Assembly: GCA_963402885.1 (NCBI GenBank)
Contig: OY727093.1
Location: forward strand, 14,935,501-14,999,500
Direction of reading: 5' to 3'
DNA: 64,000 nucleotides
Source: Antedon bifida
Taxonomy: Eukaryota; Echinodermata; Crinoidea; Comatulida; Antedonidae
This document shows, one piece after another, positions 20,701-35,700 of this stretch; positions within the stretch are counted from its first letter, which is position 1, and each line of letters opens with the position of its first letter. The translations under genes and the position numbers were made by a program. The notes under the pieces were generated by a model that saw only the letters and a program-made list of their open reading frames with translations, did not search any database and had not been told where the DNA came from.

Positions 20701-23700
20701 ACCTGAACTGAAGAATATGATATGTTGTTATTGCTGAATTCTATTATTTCGATTCATATATAGTATACACAGTATAATCTGTATCCATATCACACAGTGT
20801 AGAATAGGTGAAATTACGGGACCCGCTATTTATTGCAAATTTTAACATGTTGACGGTTTTAAAATGAAATGCGAAGGTAGCAATTTCGGAAGAAAATTAT
20901 CTCAGCAACAACATATTAACGTGTAGAAGAAATTTGAATACGTGAAATATTGATGCGCGCTCTTTTAAATGTAATGAATTATGACGAAAAAGATGAAAAT
21001 ACGACCTTTTTAATTTAACTGGCCATATGATGACGTCACAACATCCGATTGGCAAAATTTTTACATGATTTCGTATCTACAATCCAATAGCTTCCAGAAA
21101 ACGTTTTAATCGTGATTATCACATTTTATTCTTACGAGCTATAACAGATTAAAATTTACTGTAAAGATGAAATTAATGCCACACGTAATTTAAATTTTTA
21201 GGAATGATGACGTCATAAAAATTAAAATATTTTTAACTCATGCGAAAGATAGTTGATTGACCTAGACAATATCAAAATCGGGGTGAAAATAGAAAACGAA
21301 TAAGTGGAGATGCGCTCTATTCAATGTGATGAGCTATGACGAAAGATACAAAAATCCTAAATTTTATATTCGCGTGGCCATACGATGACGTCACAATGTC
21401 CTGTTAGCCATATTAATACCTGATCCGATATCTACAACTCATCAACTTCCAGAATATGTCATCCACAAAAAGTTGACCGTGTAGTTTAGAAATTACGACT
21501 GTTTAAAAAAAGACATATTTTTAACGGATTTTTTAACTTTTTCATCAAAAACGCGCGCAAATTGTCCAATTCGACGTGCTTGTATGACGTAACTTTAATT
21601 TGAAATTGTTTAAAATTTGGTAAAATTACTAGAAAAGGCTGGAAAAACATAAATCACGCGAAAAAAATATGTTTTCAATGCTACGTGCGCACCGCACACG
21701 TAAAAATTTGCGCACGCGTGGGAATTTTTTACATGCTTAAAACGACATGAAACGCGTAGAAAGTTGATTAGAAATTAATTTTGCGCATTTTGAAATTTTA
21801 AATACGCGTGCGCGCGTAACTTTGTGTAAAACACGCAATTTTTTTTCAACAGAAAGTTAGCGCATGAAATAAATTAAACTTTTGGAAAGTTTCAATTTGA
21901 AATGTTATTTGGTTTTTGACCTATGTTAAATACGAGGAAATCGTTAAATCACGCGTAAGTCACGTTGCGCAATTGTAAACGTCATTAAAAGCTTCGCAGC
22001 ACATCTTCATGTGCATGACGATATGTTGAGAAAGTTACAAAATGTTATGTTTGCAAGTTTTAGAGAAAAGCGTTCCACAAAAATCATACAGAAAGAAAGA
22101 AGCCAAATAAAAAGTTGATGATTTCGTACAATCACAAGAGGTTTTCCTGCAACTTCGTTGCGGAAAACCAAAAAAGTAACACTACAATAACAAGGGCTTA
22201 TCCGCTTGAGGCGGATAACCAATATTGTAATAAAGCAACCATATTTCTTAGACATGATTCTAAAGTCACTAGACTGGGTTTTTTTAGGTTGTTTGGCACA
22301 GTGAAAAATGCTTGTTTCATAATGTGTAAAGTTTGTTTTAAATGTGTTTAGTCTTACAGAAAAGATCGTTTTGAAGACTCTTACACAAATGATGATGACT
22401 CATACTACAATGGAGATGACACATGCAATGTAGATGACATGTGCAATGGAAACGCATGCCTTGGAAACAGCATTCTTGATGATACTGCTGACAAAGATGA
22501 GATTCGATATCCTGGTGTCAGTCTGGGAAAAGCAAGGTATTCCATTTTATAACATGGGTTCAAGGATCTAGCTAATCAGACGCGCTGAAATGAGTCAGTT
22601 GTGCGCTCTTTATTTTTTCACTATCATGCACTGGAGTGTAAAAAGTGTGCAGCAAAAAAGTATAACAGCACTCTGTCTGTAAATCGTCAATTTGTTTACA
22701 ATTTACATTATTTTATACCATCGAATGTAAGAATTCTATTTGAAAACCAAAATTATACCTAATTAGTTATCCGCTTAGTAGCAAATAACTCCTTGTGATT
22801 GTATTTTTTTTTTCTGTATTGTTCTTCTTTCTTTCTCGCTTTTTTGTACATCGCCTTTCTCTAAAATGTGTAAACATAACATTTCATAACTTTGACAACA
22901 TGTGGCCATTTACGTGAAGTTGTGCGGCTTATATTTTGAAAGACGTCAGAGTTGCGCAACATGACTTACGCGCGATTTTATGATTTTTATTGATTGATCA
23001 TAGATTAAAAACCAAGCTTTTTTTTTTTACACTTGGTGAAAATCTAAGTCATATCAAGGTCAAACTTTCTATGGATTAAAAATGGCATGTTTCAAAAGAA
23101 GTTACGCGTACACGCGCATTTAAAATTTCAAAATGCGCAAAATTAATTTGTAATCAACTTTCTACATTTTGAGCATGTCAAAAATTCCTGTGCGCACGAA
23201 AAATTTTACGCGTAAGGTGCACACGGAGTATGAAAAACATATTTTTTTCTCTTGAATTATATTTTTCAAGCCTTTCCTAGTAATTTTGAAAACAATTTAG
23301 ACCTTTTCCAATTTAAATAACGCCATACGAACATGTTGAATTAGACAATTCGTGCACGTTTTTTATGGAAAAGCTTAAAAAATCGTCAAAATAATGTCTT
23401 TTTTTAAACAGTCATAGTTTCTAAAGTAAACCGTGAACCGTTTATTTTTATTACAAAATCTAGAAGTTGATGAGTTGTAGATATCGGATCATGCATTATT
23501 AAGGCTAAAAAAACATTGTGACGTCATCGTATGGCCACACGAATGTAAAATATAGGATTTTTGTCTCTTTCGTTATTGCTCATCACATTCAATGGAGCGC
23601 ATCACGCTTATCTGTATTCCTTTTTCTCCGACATTTTAATATTGTCTAGGTCAATAAACTATCTTTCGCATGAGATAAAAATATTTTAATTTTTATGACG

Positions 23701-26700
23701 TCATCATGCTTAACAATTTTAATTACGTGGGTCATTAATTTCATCTATACAGTAAATTTTAATCTGTAATAGCTCGTAAGAATAAAATGTGATAATTACG
23801 ATTAAAACGTTTTCTGGAAGCTATTGGATTGTAGATGTGAATTCATGTGAACATTTTGCCAATCGGATGTTGTGACGTCATCATGACTTAAAAAAGTCAT
23901 ATTTTCATCTTTTGCGTCATAGTTCATTACATTTAAAAGAGCGCGCATCAATATTTCAGGTATTCAAATTTCTTTTACACGTTAATATTTTGTTGCTGAG
24001 ATAATTTCCTTCCGAAATTGCTACCTTCGCGTTTCATTTTGAAACCGTCAACATTTTAAAAATTGGAATAAATAGCGAGTCCCGTAATTTCACCTATTCT
24101 ACACTGTATGTGATATGTATACAGATTATACTGTGTATACTATATGACACAAACTAACAGAATTCAGCAATAACAACATATCATATTTTTCAGTTCAGGT
24201 CATAATGCCATAATCTTTTTCTGTGTGCAATATTCCAACGTATATGACGTGCACGTGGCGTTTGTCGTGCAGATAACTAACTCGTCAAAGTGACGAGTTA
24301 CATGTCTAGTGTTTATTTTATATCTTTAGGCAATGTGGCCAAGGATTACCAATCGTAAATTAATCACTGTCTTATATGATAGGTGGTAATCCCCCTGATA
24401 CAGTGAAGCAGTTCACCAGGGTAACCCCCCTACTCATCTCGAATAATGAACTGGGTTCTTTAAAGTGCACACAGGTTATGTGTACACTGGACCTACAGTT
24501 TATAGTCCTTATCCGAGAAAACTTGTTCCACCACCAGAACTAGGAGTGAGTCGGCCTTCAATCCTTGCCGATATTGTTGGCTCTTTAGGTACAGTAAACA
24601 GCGCCCCTGCTTTAACCGCTCGGCCATTTGACTCTCTTTTTGATTGTCAATAAGTCCCTGGTGACAATTGTTTGTAATTTTGTACTGTATGTTTTAGGAG
24701 CCTCTTGTCATTATTTTGTTTATGGAAAGATGAGTCAACATTGCCTACAACCCCATTGTGGGTGATGTGTGACGGCAATGCATCGGAGCATGTATTCCTC
24801 ATGGGATGTTCATGGCAAAAAAATGAAGTACACAATCATGTAATTAACACCTACACAATATCCTGCCAAGGTAAATTCTACAGTTTATTCTGTCATTCAA
24901 ATGATTAAAATAAACTATAATTCGAGCAGAATAATAACAATCTGTAATAATAATTAATAGTCTTTCTGCATGTAATACAGTATATTAATGAAACTTTTAA
25001 TGGTTATTTTATAATGAAATATCTGAAATATGTTGTGTAGATTTTTAATTTAATCTAAGCTAGCAAATTCAGCAAATTTCTAGCACGCTGGGTTAATTGA
25101 GAAAACAAAAATAATACAATATTGATTTCTGCTAGGTCCATATCACAATAAGAGTGAGATTCCCTCTGTTCAACATCTCATGGAAGGGTTTTGCCAATCA
25201 GAAATTGTGAATGTAAGTCATAAATTCCTTTCTTATTTCATGAAGTTTTCTTTTTGTTGATTTCATATTTCACTTAATACTACTATTTTATTCACACTGC
25301 CGCTGCATTTTTTACAAATAGTGTTTATCCAAGGACCAGTGTTGCTGTACTTCACATGAATAATTTTGCAAAATTATTCCTGATTTGAATATGAATAGTA
25401 ATGGTTTTATAATGGAGTACATTTGCATGTTTGATTAGCCATTATATAAATATATTTATTTATCAAATTTTAGGTATATATAGAGCTTATGATCCATGCT
25501 AAAACTTCATGAAACCAAAGTTCATTTCATCCAATAAGCAAAACCTGAGAATGTGAACTTCTGTCCTTAATGGGTTAATAACATTGCAAAGTGCGATAGA
25601 GATAAACATTCTAATTATAGTCAATTGAAAGATGTCAACAAATGTATAAATCAAATATCATTGCCTTCTTTACAGTACATTTACAGTTAAAGTAGAATAT
25701 CACCTTTTTGTGTGAAAATATGCTTAAAATAAGAGCGATTAACAAGTAATGCCCACCACATACATTTAGAATGAGTTGAAAGACAAGGCCAGTAGCCTAA
25801 TTGTACAAGTTAAAGTTTAGGTTGGAGCCACTTCTTTCACTGAGGCTAGAGTTCCTACTCTTACTGGTTTACATTTATATGTTTAATTTTATTTATGCTT
25901 GGTTTAGTGTTCCATTGACAATGAATGATACTATTACTATTTTTTATATTCAGGTAACTGCTAATGGCTATGCCCAATACGATGTTCTTGGGGCAAGCTT
26001 CTCTGAGAGAAGTGCAAGTGATCTTGGTGGTGCATCTAGTGTTATTGTGGAATGTGAATGGGAAGATGTCGAAATGATGTTAGAGGTACCACATTGTGCT
26101 AAATGCAAGCTGGTGAGTGTCCTTAAAGAACAGTACCTATCAAGTTCAACTCTCCTCAGAAGGAGACTTTTTTCTGTTTGACATAAGACATAAAGACATA
26201 AACATTTATTAGTGTGCCAAATAAAATGTTCGTTTCTTGACATCACATACAATGAAATTTGCTAATAACTTAATAGTATTTGGTTTTCTAGACTTAAATA
26301 ATGAAACAAAGTAGAACATATTTGAAATATAATTTGGAATGAAATGATTTCTTTCTTGATTATATAATGGACAGTTAAAAATAAAATGAAAGATGTCCTC
26401 TACTTCTTCTTTCTTACATAGTGTACAAATGCGTTCCGGATAGGGCAAATTCATCCATTTACCTGGGCTTCTAAATTCAGAATACCAAGTCAAAAATAAT
26501 CTTCAACACAGAGATTAGTTTTAAATTGACGGTAAATGGAAAGGGATGCATAATTATTAATTCATTATCATTTACAAGTATACAAACATCCTGGGATGTA
26601 TAATTTCAAAATAGAGAAGAGATAGAGATTGACTGGAAGTTGTCAAATAAAATTATAAATTGCTTGCAACCAAAAGTCTTATGCAGTAACCATTTAATTG

Positions 26701-29700
26701 GAATCATAATCATATAGTCATAAGAATTTAATCCTAATCTAGGTTATTTTAAAGCAAAATGTTGAATTTTAAAAGTTGTATCGTTTAGTAATTTTTGTTT
26801 TGTGTTTCAGAATATAAATGCTGTACCAGGGGATAGTAGGATTACTAGTTACAAATTGTATCAAGAATTACAAATGCTAAAGGTAATGTATTGCTACTGT
26901 CCTACCCACCTTTCATTTATTTTTAGCTTAATACAGTGCACACTCTGGCCAATAATCGCTTGGATTGGAGTTTTTTAAGTGCGCTATGTCGCAAAATGTT
27001 CACGTGGTGATGTCAGGTCATTCCTACCCAAAGATTTTATATAGCCGAAGGCTAGATAGCAAATTCCAATGTTATCGAAGTTCAAAAAGTGATTCTCCGT
27101 GGAGAGGAAACCAACAAGATGGCGATGCAATCTCCAATCAGATATGCCCTACGCAGTATGCACTACTATACACCTGTGTTGAGCAACGCAGCGTGTTAAG
27201 CATATAAACGCAAACGCATTCTATATGATCCTCGTATACAAAAAATGTTAGATTACCAAGCCTTCGGCTTATTACACCTCTCTGTTCCTACCACATTTAT
27301 ATGTATACACCCCACCCCCTCCAATCCCATCTATGGTAAAACAATTTTTTATGCAGATTTATAATATTGGTAGAGACCAATCCACTACCTTTACTTTTTG
27401 TATACTCGTTTTAAGTTTTGTTTTTCTTCGAAGCACAGTTTGACACGTGTGCAACCGATATTTCCAATAAAGATTATTATTAGATTATTATTTACCTCCG
27501 CCAAAGAGGTATATGTAATCGGTCGCGTGTGTTTGTTTGTCTGTTTGTTTGTTAGCAGGATTACTCAAAAAGTAATTACAAGATCTTTACCAAAATGAAT
27601 ATACAGATAGATATGTGGTCAAGGACCATTCCATTAAATGTTGGGACCATTTGGGACCATGGTCCCAATTCTGGACCACTTTTCAGTATACTTTTCAGAC
27701 CTGCTAGTGTTAAAAGATAGGACAGAATTTTTCAAAAGCCGGCGAGCAGTCTTAAAGTTACAAGTAAATTGAAATTGCATTTTCTACTACATGTCCAAAA
27801 AACTTCATTTTTGTACAAGAGGCAAGAGTTATAATTGGTGATTTGTAATTTTAAAACATAATTTGATTTAATGTGCACCTTTTTTGATGCTATTGTTAGT
27901 CAACTGAAGCTATTGTTAATTGAAAGGCTTGTTACATAACCATTACACCAAACTCGCATACACATGCTTGTAGTGAAATTAGCCTAAATCACAGCATTAA
28001 GACACACACAAATATATATGTACATATATTTTTTCCCGGAGAAATCTTATGTAGGAGAATTTTACAGTAGGCGGAGGTATGCACTCTCGGAGTGGCTTTC
28101 TAGTTATGTTGAATGATTAAATCAGTACCAAATCCAAACTTAATACCACAATAAAAAAAGTCTTAGAATTTATTTTAAAGGGTTTTATAACTGGTATTGA
28201 GAAAGGAGAGGTGAAATGGGCGAACCACCACACTGATGAACATTCTACATTCTTCAAAAAACTCGAGCAGCTTCTAGTAGAAGAAGGAAGTAGTGGTAAT
28301 GTTGGTAGAGTAGCTGAAGAAAAAGTAGGTGCACAATAGTATAAGGTGATTGAAACAGTGCTCATATTCGGAACATTATTTCATAATCGCGTCGATCATA
28401 GCTCATCAGCGACAGTTCCATATTTTTTAGTTGTATGATAAATATATATATAATCTATTGATTTTTATCGACACGGTTGCCTGTGTGCCATAATTATGTC
28501 CTCTACCAGTAAAGGCCAATTTAAGTAAGTGGTAAATGCTAAGCAGAAAAAATAAAAAATAGAATCGTTGTTATTTTTTATGACCATTTACACAAAACGT
28601 GGAGCAGGCTGGCAGTTAATTCGACAAGCAGAATAAAAGCGGACAAAAAATATTTACATGGTGTCACAAAACCTTCCACTGATCACTGATAAATGCATCT
28701 GTTTAGTTTGAACTGAAAAGAATAGAAATGTGTGTTATTTATGTGTTATTATTAGTATTGATGTTTCAACTCACCAGAAATTACAAGAAGACGAAGGACT
28801 TTGTGAGAAGTTTAATATCCAACAAAGGAATGATCTGGACTTCACAGAACGGTTATGGAACCATCTGAAGGATTCTAGAAACCTCCAAGAACTGAGGATG
28901 GCACTTCAAATGGTTATGCAGACACTGAAAACTGGAGACTTTTATCCAGTGGTGAGTAAAGGCACACATTCCTGCAACAAGCTCTATATGATGTGTATAT
29001 TTATGGTTATAATGCTTGCCTATTAATCTTAGGTGAAGGGTTCAAAGTTTATGACACTCCTATTTATATGTGTTAGAAGCAACACAATCCTTTAAAAAAT
29101 TCTAGCTTACAGTACTTTTACCAATAAAGAAGGCTGTTTATTTATACAGTATTTGCATTTTTTATTTCATAGGTTCATGTACACAATGAGTCTAGGCTAG
29201 CAAGTCAAATCCGTGCCTGTTACCAACAACAAACCCCTTACCTGAATATGGAGGCAGTCGAGTCTTTGGAAATACTCATTGAGATGGGCCTAGAAAAGTT
29301 GAGAAGAGACTATATCGACTATTTCATTAGTAAATAAATTTATAATCTATATACTGTACAATATTTATTATTTACATTGACAGTTGATATAAATAGTGTA
29401 GTTTATATCATGGTGATATAAAGGTAACCCTTTGTATATTACTGAATTCAAATTCAGGGTCAAATATTCGATTCAGTCGATTTTTCTTCACATGTGAATT
29501 TGCTTAAGTTACTCTAAGGGAAACTTTTTCAAGCTTTGCGCGAATCGATTCGCGTGTAAACGTTCAGTGTGAACCGACTGTAAATGAAATTCAGAAATAT
29601 TGTGAAAGTGAAATACAATTACTGGTTTTATGTCTATTATAGTTTATATGTTTGTTTAACATAAGTTAACAAAAAATTATTATAAATCATACAATACAAT

Positions 29701-32700
29701 TGATGTAAGTATTTACCATTGTTTTTTAGGACATGAGGTGGTACTCCATGAACAATTAGGATTCTTTTTAAAAAGCAAGTTATCAACTCATGAACAAATT
29801 GAAAGGTTATGTAAAATGCATAATGTTCTTGAGCTTTTAGTTGTCACAGCAATGCTGAATTTACCGCTACAGGACCAGCAGGCTCTTTGCAGGTAAGACA
29901 AGTTTTCGAAAAAGTTAAATATAATCTTAATTACAATACAATTCAATTCAATTCAATTCAATTCAAATTCAATTCAAAATTCTTTAATCATCCCACACGG
30001 GGCAATTCAAATAAAAAGGTCTGGATTAAAATGATCTTACAAAATATACAAAAATCACAATACACAGTACAAAATAGAAAAAAAGTCAAGTCAAGGTTCA
30101 AGAATTTAAGAGTCGAATAGCCACTGGCAAAAACGAATTCCTTTTCCGGTTTGTTCTACATGCCGGGCATCGAAAGCGACGCCCATGAGGCATGAGCTCG
30201 AAATCACTGAACAAGGCATGGTTAATATTTTTTAGAATAGCTCTACTTTTTTCTAGAGTTTGCATGTCACAGAAAGAAGATAAGAAGATAAGATAGACAT
30301 TTGAGTTAAAATTCACATCATCAATTCGTTTGTAAAAAAAGCAAGTTTGAAAAAAGTGTGATGTGCCCAAATATGGTAGTGATATGCTCAAATATGGTAG
30401 TGATATGACATCATCATGTCCATATATGAGCACATCACATTTTTTTGTCACATAAAGTTTGATAGTGTAGACAGCGCTTTTAGACAGTTGCATGTTTTAT
30501 AACAATCTGACACATAAAGAACAGCACCATGATAGCCCAATTCACAAACATGTAATAATGTTTGTGTTTTTGATCAGCACAAACTTAAATTACAGTTAAT
30601 TATTTTACTTGTCTTTGTAAGTCTTTAATGAAGTAGAAGATAACAAGTATTGTGATTCCCACATGTCTTTGATAAACAAAGTAATGTCATTATAATGAGA
30701 ATATGTTACGTAAAAACATCTTAGACAAGTCAACCATTAGTCAAAATAATTTACTTTTGTATAGAAGACATTTTCCCTTGAGATTCACTAATTGAATCAC
30801 TTGTCTGCCATAATAATGTTTTTGAGAAATAATTCTTTGTGTATTTGGTCAGATTATGTTCATAACATTAATGCGCTGAGTGTCCGGTCAGATTATCATC
30901 AATAACAATCATTATTTATGTATCTAGTCTTATCATCCATAACAATAATTACTTGTATATCTAGTCTTATCGCCCATAACAATATTTACTTGTGTATCTA
31001 GTCTTATCATCCATAACAATAATTACTTGTATATCTAGTCTTATCATCCATAACAATATTTACTTGTGTATCTAGTCTTATCATCCATAACAATAATTAC
31101 TTGTATATCTAGTCAATATCATCCATAACAATAATTACTTGTATATCTAGTCTTATTTTCATAACAATTATTATTTATGCATCTCATCAGATTATCGTCA
31201 TAATAAGTTTTTGTGTATCTAGTCAGATCATGGAGGAAATCTTCCGGTCAGATTAGCTTTCATCAAAATGATTCTTTATATAAAGAGTATAACAATATTT
31301 ATCTTAACACATTACATAAAGTCTAAAAATAGAAATTATGTTGTGTGGTTGTTTTCATGATATATTTTACAAAAATAAATATTTAAAAAAAAAGACTAGT
31401 ATCATTATTTACATTTGTTCTTATTGTTGAAAGATATTATATTCATGTTGCCTGTGGAAACTGGAACAGTCATTCTATTCTAATTACTATAACAATTCCT
31501 TATATACAAACTCGAAAAAAAATTTAAATTACCACTGATAATTTCAGAGAAATTAATTGTAAATTCAAATTTCATGAATAATCAGTCAACCAAAAACTAA
31601 ACTTTTGATTTTGTTAAATTAAATGATATGAGGTACTCTCTAGGCCTGTAACCATGTCAGTAAAATACATTAGGGAAGTGTCGATATGCAACGACTGTAG
31701 GTCAGACTCTGGTCAATCGATATGTCGTTAGTTGTTACCTAGAAACCATCAAAACTGTGTTGAGGTGGGGAGCGAGGAAATATGTCCCAATATCCTGCAT
31801 GCACACAGTGAATATATGACATACTTTTGTCGTCACAATCCTATTGTGGACATGAAATTTAATTTGATCATCAAAAAGTTAAAAACCTGTTGAGATCTTC
31901 TGTACTGTCGTGCTACATTCATTAGTAGTCTGCCAACTAACCTTCATGTTTGAAATTTAAGTGAATCTCTAATGTCTTTTTTTAATATTATTTTTAATTG
32001 TTGTATTCTGTTTTGTTTGTTTGTTTTAAAGAATCACTTAATTTTTGCTTTAAAAATTCAGTTCAAATTGTTTACTTCATATTGTATGTTCCTTTAAGTT
32101 TGTTTAAAAATTCATGCAAGTCAGGGTTCTAGGTTAAAATCCTTTCAAGTATTTTTCCAATCATGTTCACATCTAATGTTTCAGAAATATTATTCTGTTA
32201 GGAATCAGGCTGTGTCCTTTTTTCTGCTCATGGTGCTTGCCTACCAATTCAAAGATTCTCAGTTCCAAAACAGAAAAAATCTTCACTCCCAATTATGGTA
32301 TTGAAACAATTTGTGTATGTTTAATTATATCAATTCTTAAATACGGTTATAAATTGAATAAAATTATTAATACTGTTACCATCATCAGATTATTTTCCCT
32401 AATTAATTACATTGTCATTCTGGTTCAATTAACAGCAGAAGTTAATCATTTGTTTTGGTAACAAGATATTGATTAATTTATTTATTAAATCCAGTCACTT
32501 TAAACAAAATTCAATTCTTGCGAAAAAGTCAAGGATCAATAGAAATTTCCATAATAAATAAAAAAAGTGAGATTTATGATTAATTCATATTTTTATGAAT
32601 GAGGATACATTCTGTGTTAACATGCATTATGTATGTCTCATGTGTGAGGCTACTGTATCTTTAATAGAAAATTGACCGTGAAGTATGGTAATTGTTACCA

Positions 32701-35700
32701 TAGCAACAAGCATCCAGTCTTACGACATGGATGATCTTTTAATGGTTGCTGTAACTCAGAGCTTTTAATGGCCGTATAAAAGCAACGCCCACGTACCCGT
32801 ACATGTTCCACAGGAAGTAAACTAATTAGAATATCGCAGCGCAGTATAATCTATTTTGATTTCAATTGGTGATTGAGTATAACATTAAATTGAGCCCTAA
32901 TTAAACATTCAGTATTTATGTTTCGTTTCAGTACTAGTAGAGTAGACTCTTTTCATCTAAACCTAATCCTTGTTAGGCAATGAAAAAAGAATAATGAAGC
33001 CCTGATAACAATTTTTTTTCTGTTTTATTGGATATTCAACTGTATTACTGTATACTATATTTTCTGTTGGGATCCAATATTGGAAATTTTCTCCACTCAA
33101 ATTTTAAACGTTCATTCAAAAGTTAAAGACTCGTATTGTAATCTTTTATCAGAAACATTTAAATGAAAGAAAGATTCCTGTACCAGGGGGATTCAAATGT
33201 AGTACAATTCTGGTCATTTTATGAAGGGCGTGTGGCGCAGTGTGTTGGACATTGGATTACTGATTGTGAGTTCGAATCTAACTCTCGCCGCATTGCTTGT
33301 ATCCTTAGGCAAGACACTACGTTTGCCTCTCTCCACCCAGGTGTATAATTGGGTACCCAGTTAGGTCAAGACACAACTTTGTGCTTAGTATGTTTCCATA
33401 CATGTTTGATCCAAAAAATGACCCCGGTAATAATGTGAAGTGCTTAAAAACATTGTGCAATAATTGCTATTAAGAATGAATATTATTATTATTAATTTTA
33501 TGTATAGATAAGTAAAATAGCATTTGTATAACGAACAAATTTGTATAACATGCTTTCTTATAATACAGATTGTGCAAGATCATTTATTTGAACATGCATC
33601 ACGACAATATAAATCATATTTTTATCAAATCTCCCTCTGAGTTGTAATGCAGTCCCAAAACTAATTATGATGATGGGCGTAATCTACCCACAGTTCTTAA
33701 AGTATCAACACCATCAACTTCTGATATTGTAGTTGTACATTATTTATAAAATATTGTATTAGATATTTAGAAGTTGTTTACAGTTTTACTCTAAGACAAA
33801 AATATCACATTTCTTTGGGAGTGTTAATGTTCTAAGAAATCTGAAAAAAAAGTCCTCTTTTTATTTTCTGAAACTTGGTTTCCTAATATAGCCTAATATG
33901 TTTTTTTTTTATTTATTTTTACGTTTTTATTTATAAAATGACTAAACATTTCATAGCTGAAATATCACAATTCTTCTAATATTTAATATTGATTTTAAAT
34001 CAAATATAGATATACTAGTTTCTAAGAATTCATGTTGTTCCTCTTGTGGCTAAACAGATCCAATTATAAGTACAGTTATTTCATAATATAGTCATGTAAT
34101 TACTCTTGTGGACAATGAACTCAACGATCAAAATAATAGTGTATCTGATCGCCCATTAGGAAGCGCATTCAGTCTTATTACCTTTCTGTGTTTCCTACAT
34201 AGTGTATAAAGAACATATCAGATCATTGTGTTCTAGTCACATATTATAATCAGTCTTTTTGTTCTGTCGGAGCTTCATATCCATTGTTCTGCACCATTTT
34301 TTCTGCTGACAGGTTATTTGATCATCTCTGTTTATTTGTTTGTTTTTCTCTTGGTAAAGATTATGTCAAAAACTGAATGGACCACACCATATACAGAGCT
34401 TGATCACAATTCTGGATAAGTTTTCACTTTTTACCCCTAGCGGCTGTCACAACTCTCTACTCTTTGTTTTAATATATGCATCTAAAGCTTGGTTCCCATG
34501 CAACGCAAGGATGTATGCGTAACGCAAGCATCATTTCAGATAATATAACACTTGTGATATTATGTTTTGCTTACATCAATCATTGCATTGCGTCCTAGTG
34601 GGAACCAAGCTTAACCTAGTAGTAAAAGAGGATTTCCCTGGTACAAGAGAAAGCTACTGTACACTGTAAGATACAATCTGGTGGTGATTATACCATCAAT
34701 ATTCTCTGTGTTCCTGTTAAAGTGAAAGGTTATAATATATACAAATAAACTTAAGCTCTCTCTACACTATCACACTTTATGTGACAAAAAATGTGATGTG
34801 CCCATATATGGACATGATGATGTCATATCACTACCATATTTATGCATATCACTACCATATTTGGGCACATCACAATTTTTTGTCAAACTAGTTTTATAGT
34901 TTAGACAGAGCTTTAGATCAATGATCAAAATAGAATTGAGAATAATATTCTTCTAATATATTATACATTCTTAATTTTAGCACTGGTTGTTATCATTTAT
35001 TAATAATTAGTTTGCTGTCAAAGTTAATGATCATAGTAATTTATTGCAGAATAATCCTTCAAAAAAATAGAATATAAATAATCTTTTATAAATTTAAATT
35101 AAAATTATATTTTTTCCAACTGTGTAATATTAATATTTGAGTATAATAAATTACCAATTTCTCTTTTCAATTTTAGTATTTATCTATTTTTATCAAATAA
35201 AATTGAAAAATGTTTTTAGGCTTGGCCTGAAGTATTATGAAAAGTTTCCTAGCGATAGTAATCAAACGTTTCAGTTACCGGTAGAGGCTGGTCATCTATA
35301 TGGAATCTATTCTAAGTAAGTACTTTTTATGTACTTTTGATATCTATGAGTAAAGGCCAACTTAGACAGCGTCGTACAATGAAGCCTGACATAACGTCTT
35401 GACTCGTCTGTGCTGAGTTGAATCCTGACGAGACGAGTCGTCTTGAGATAGCATCGGGTGTAGTTGTTTGGTCGTCGCGAGAACTTTAAACAAGTTTAAT
35501 CGTCTGGCCTTGTCGTACAACGCTGTCTGAGTTGGCCTTTACTTACTTGCCTACATTTATACTTACTTATTTACTACAGTATTGTAAGTAGACTTTAAAA
35601 TGTTTTAACCCACTTGGGGTAAATAACTGTACATCCTCCAAAACGTGCATAATCGGAGAAAATGTTACATTTTTTCTGATAAACTAATGCCTAAAGCCTT

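Noticed and set aside
18957-22170. Tandem units as a satellite DNA array
   Set aside because: Unit ends coincide with the ends of single dispersed copies (for example 22760-24310 and 38860-40028), so they are mobile elements in tandem.
29173-29338. ZWILCH ending at the TAA at about 29336
   Set aside because: A donor A|GTAAAT lies just before it and splicing to 29730 continues the family alignment for four more exons to a total length close to human.
30849-31225. CRISPR-like array
   Set aside because: Repeats are contiguous without unique spacers, and the genome is eukaryotic; it is a minisatellite.
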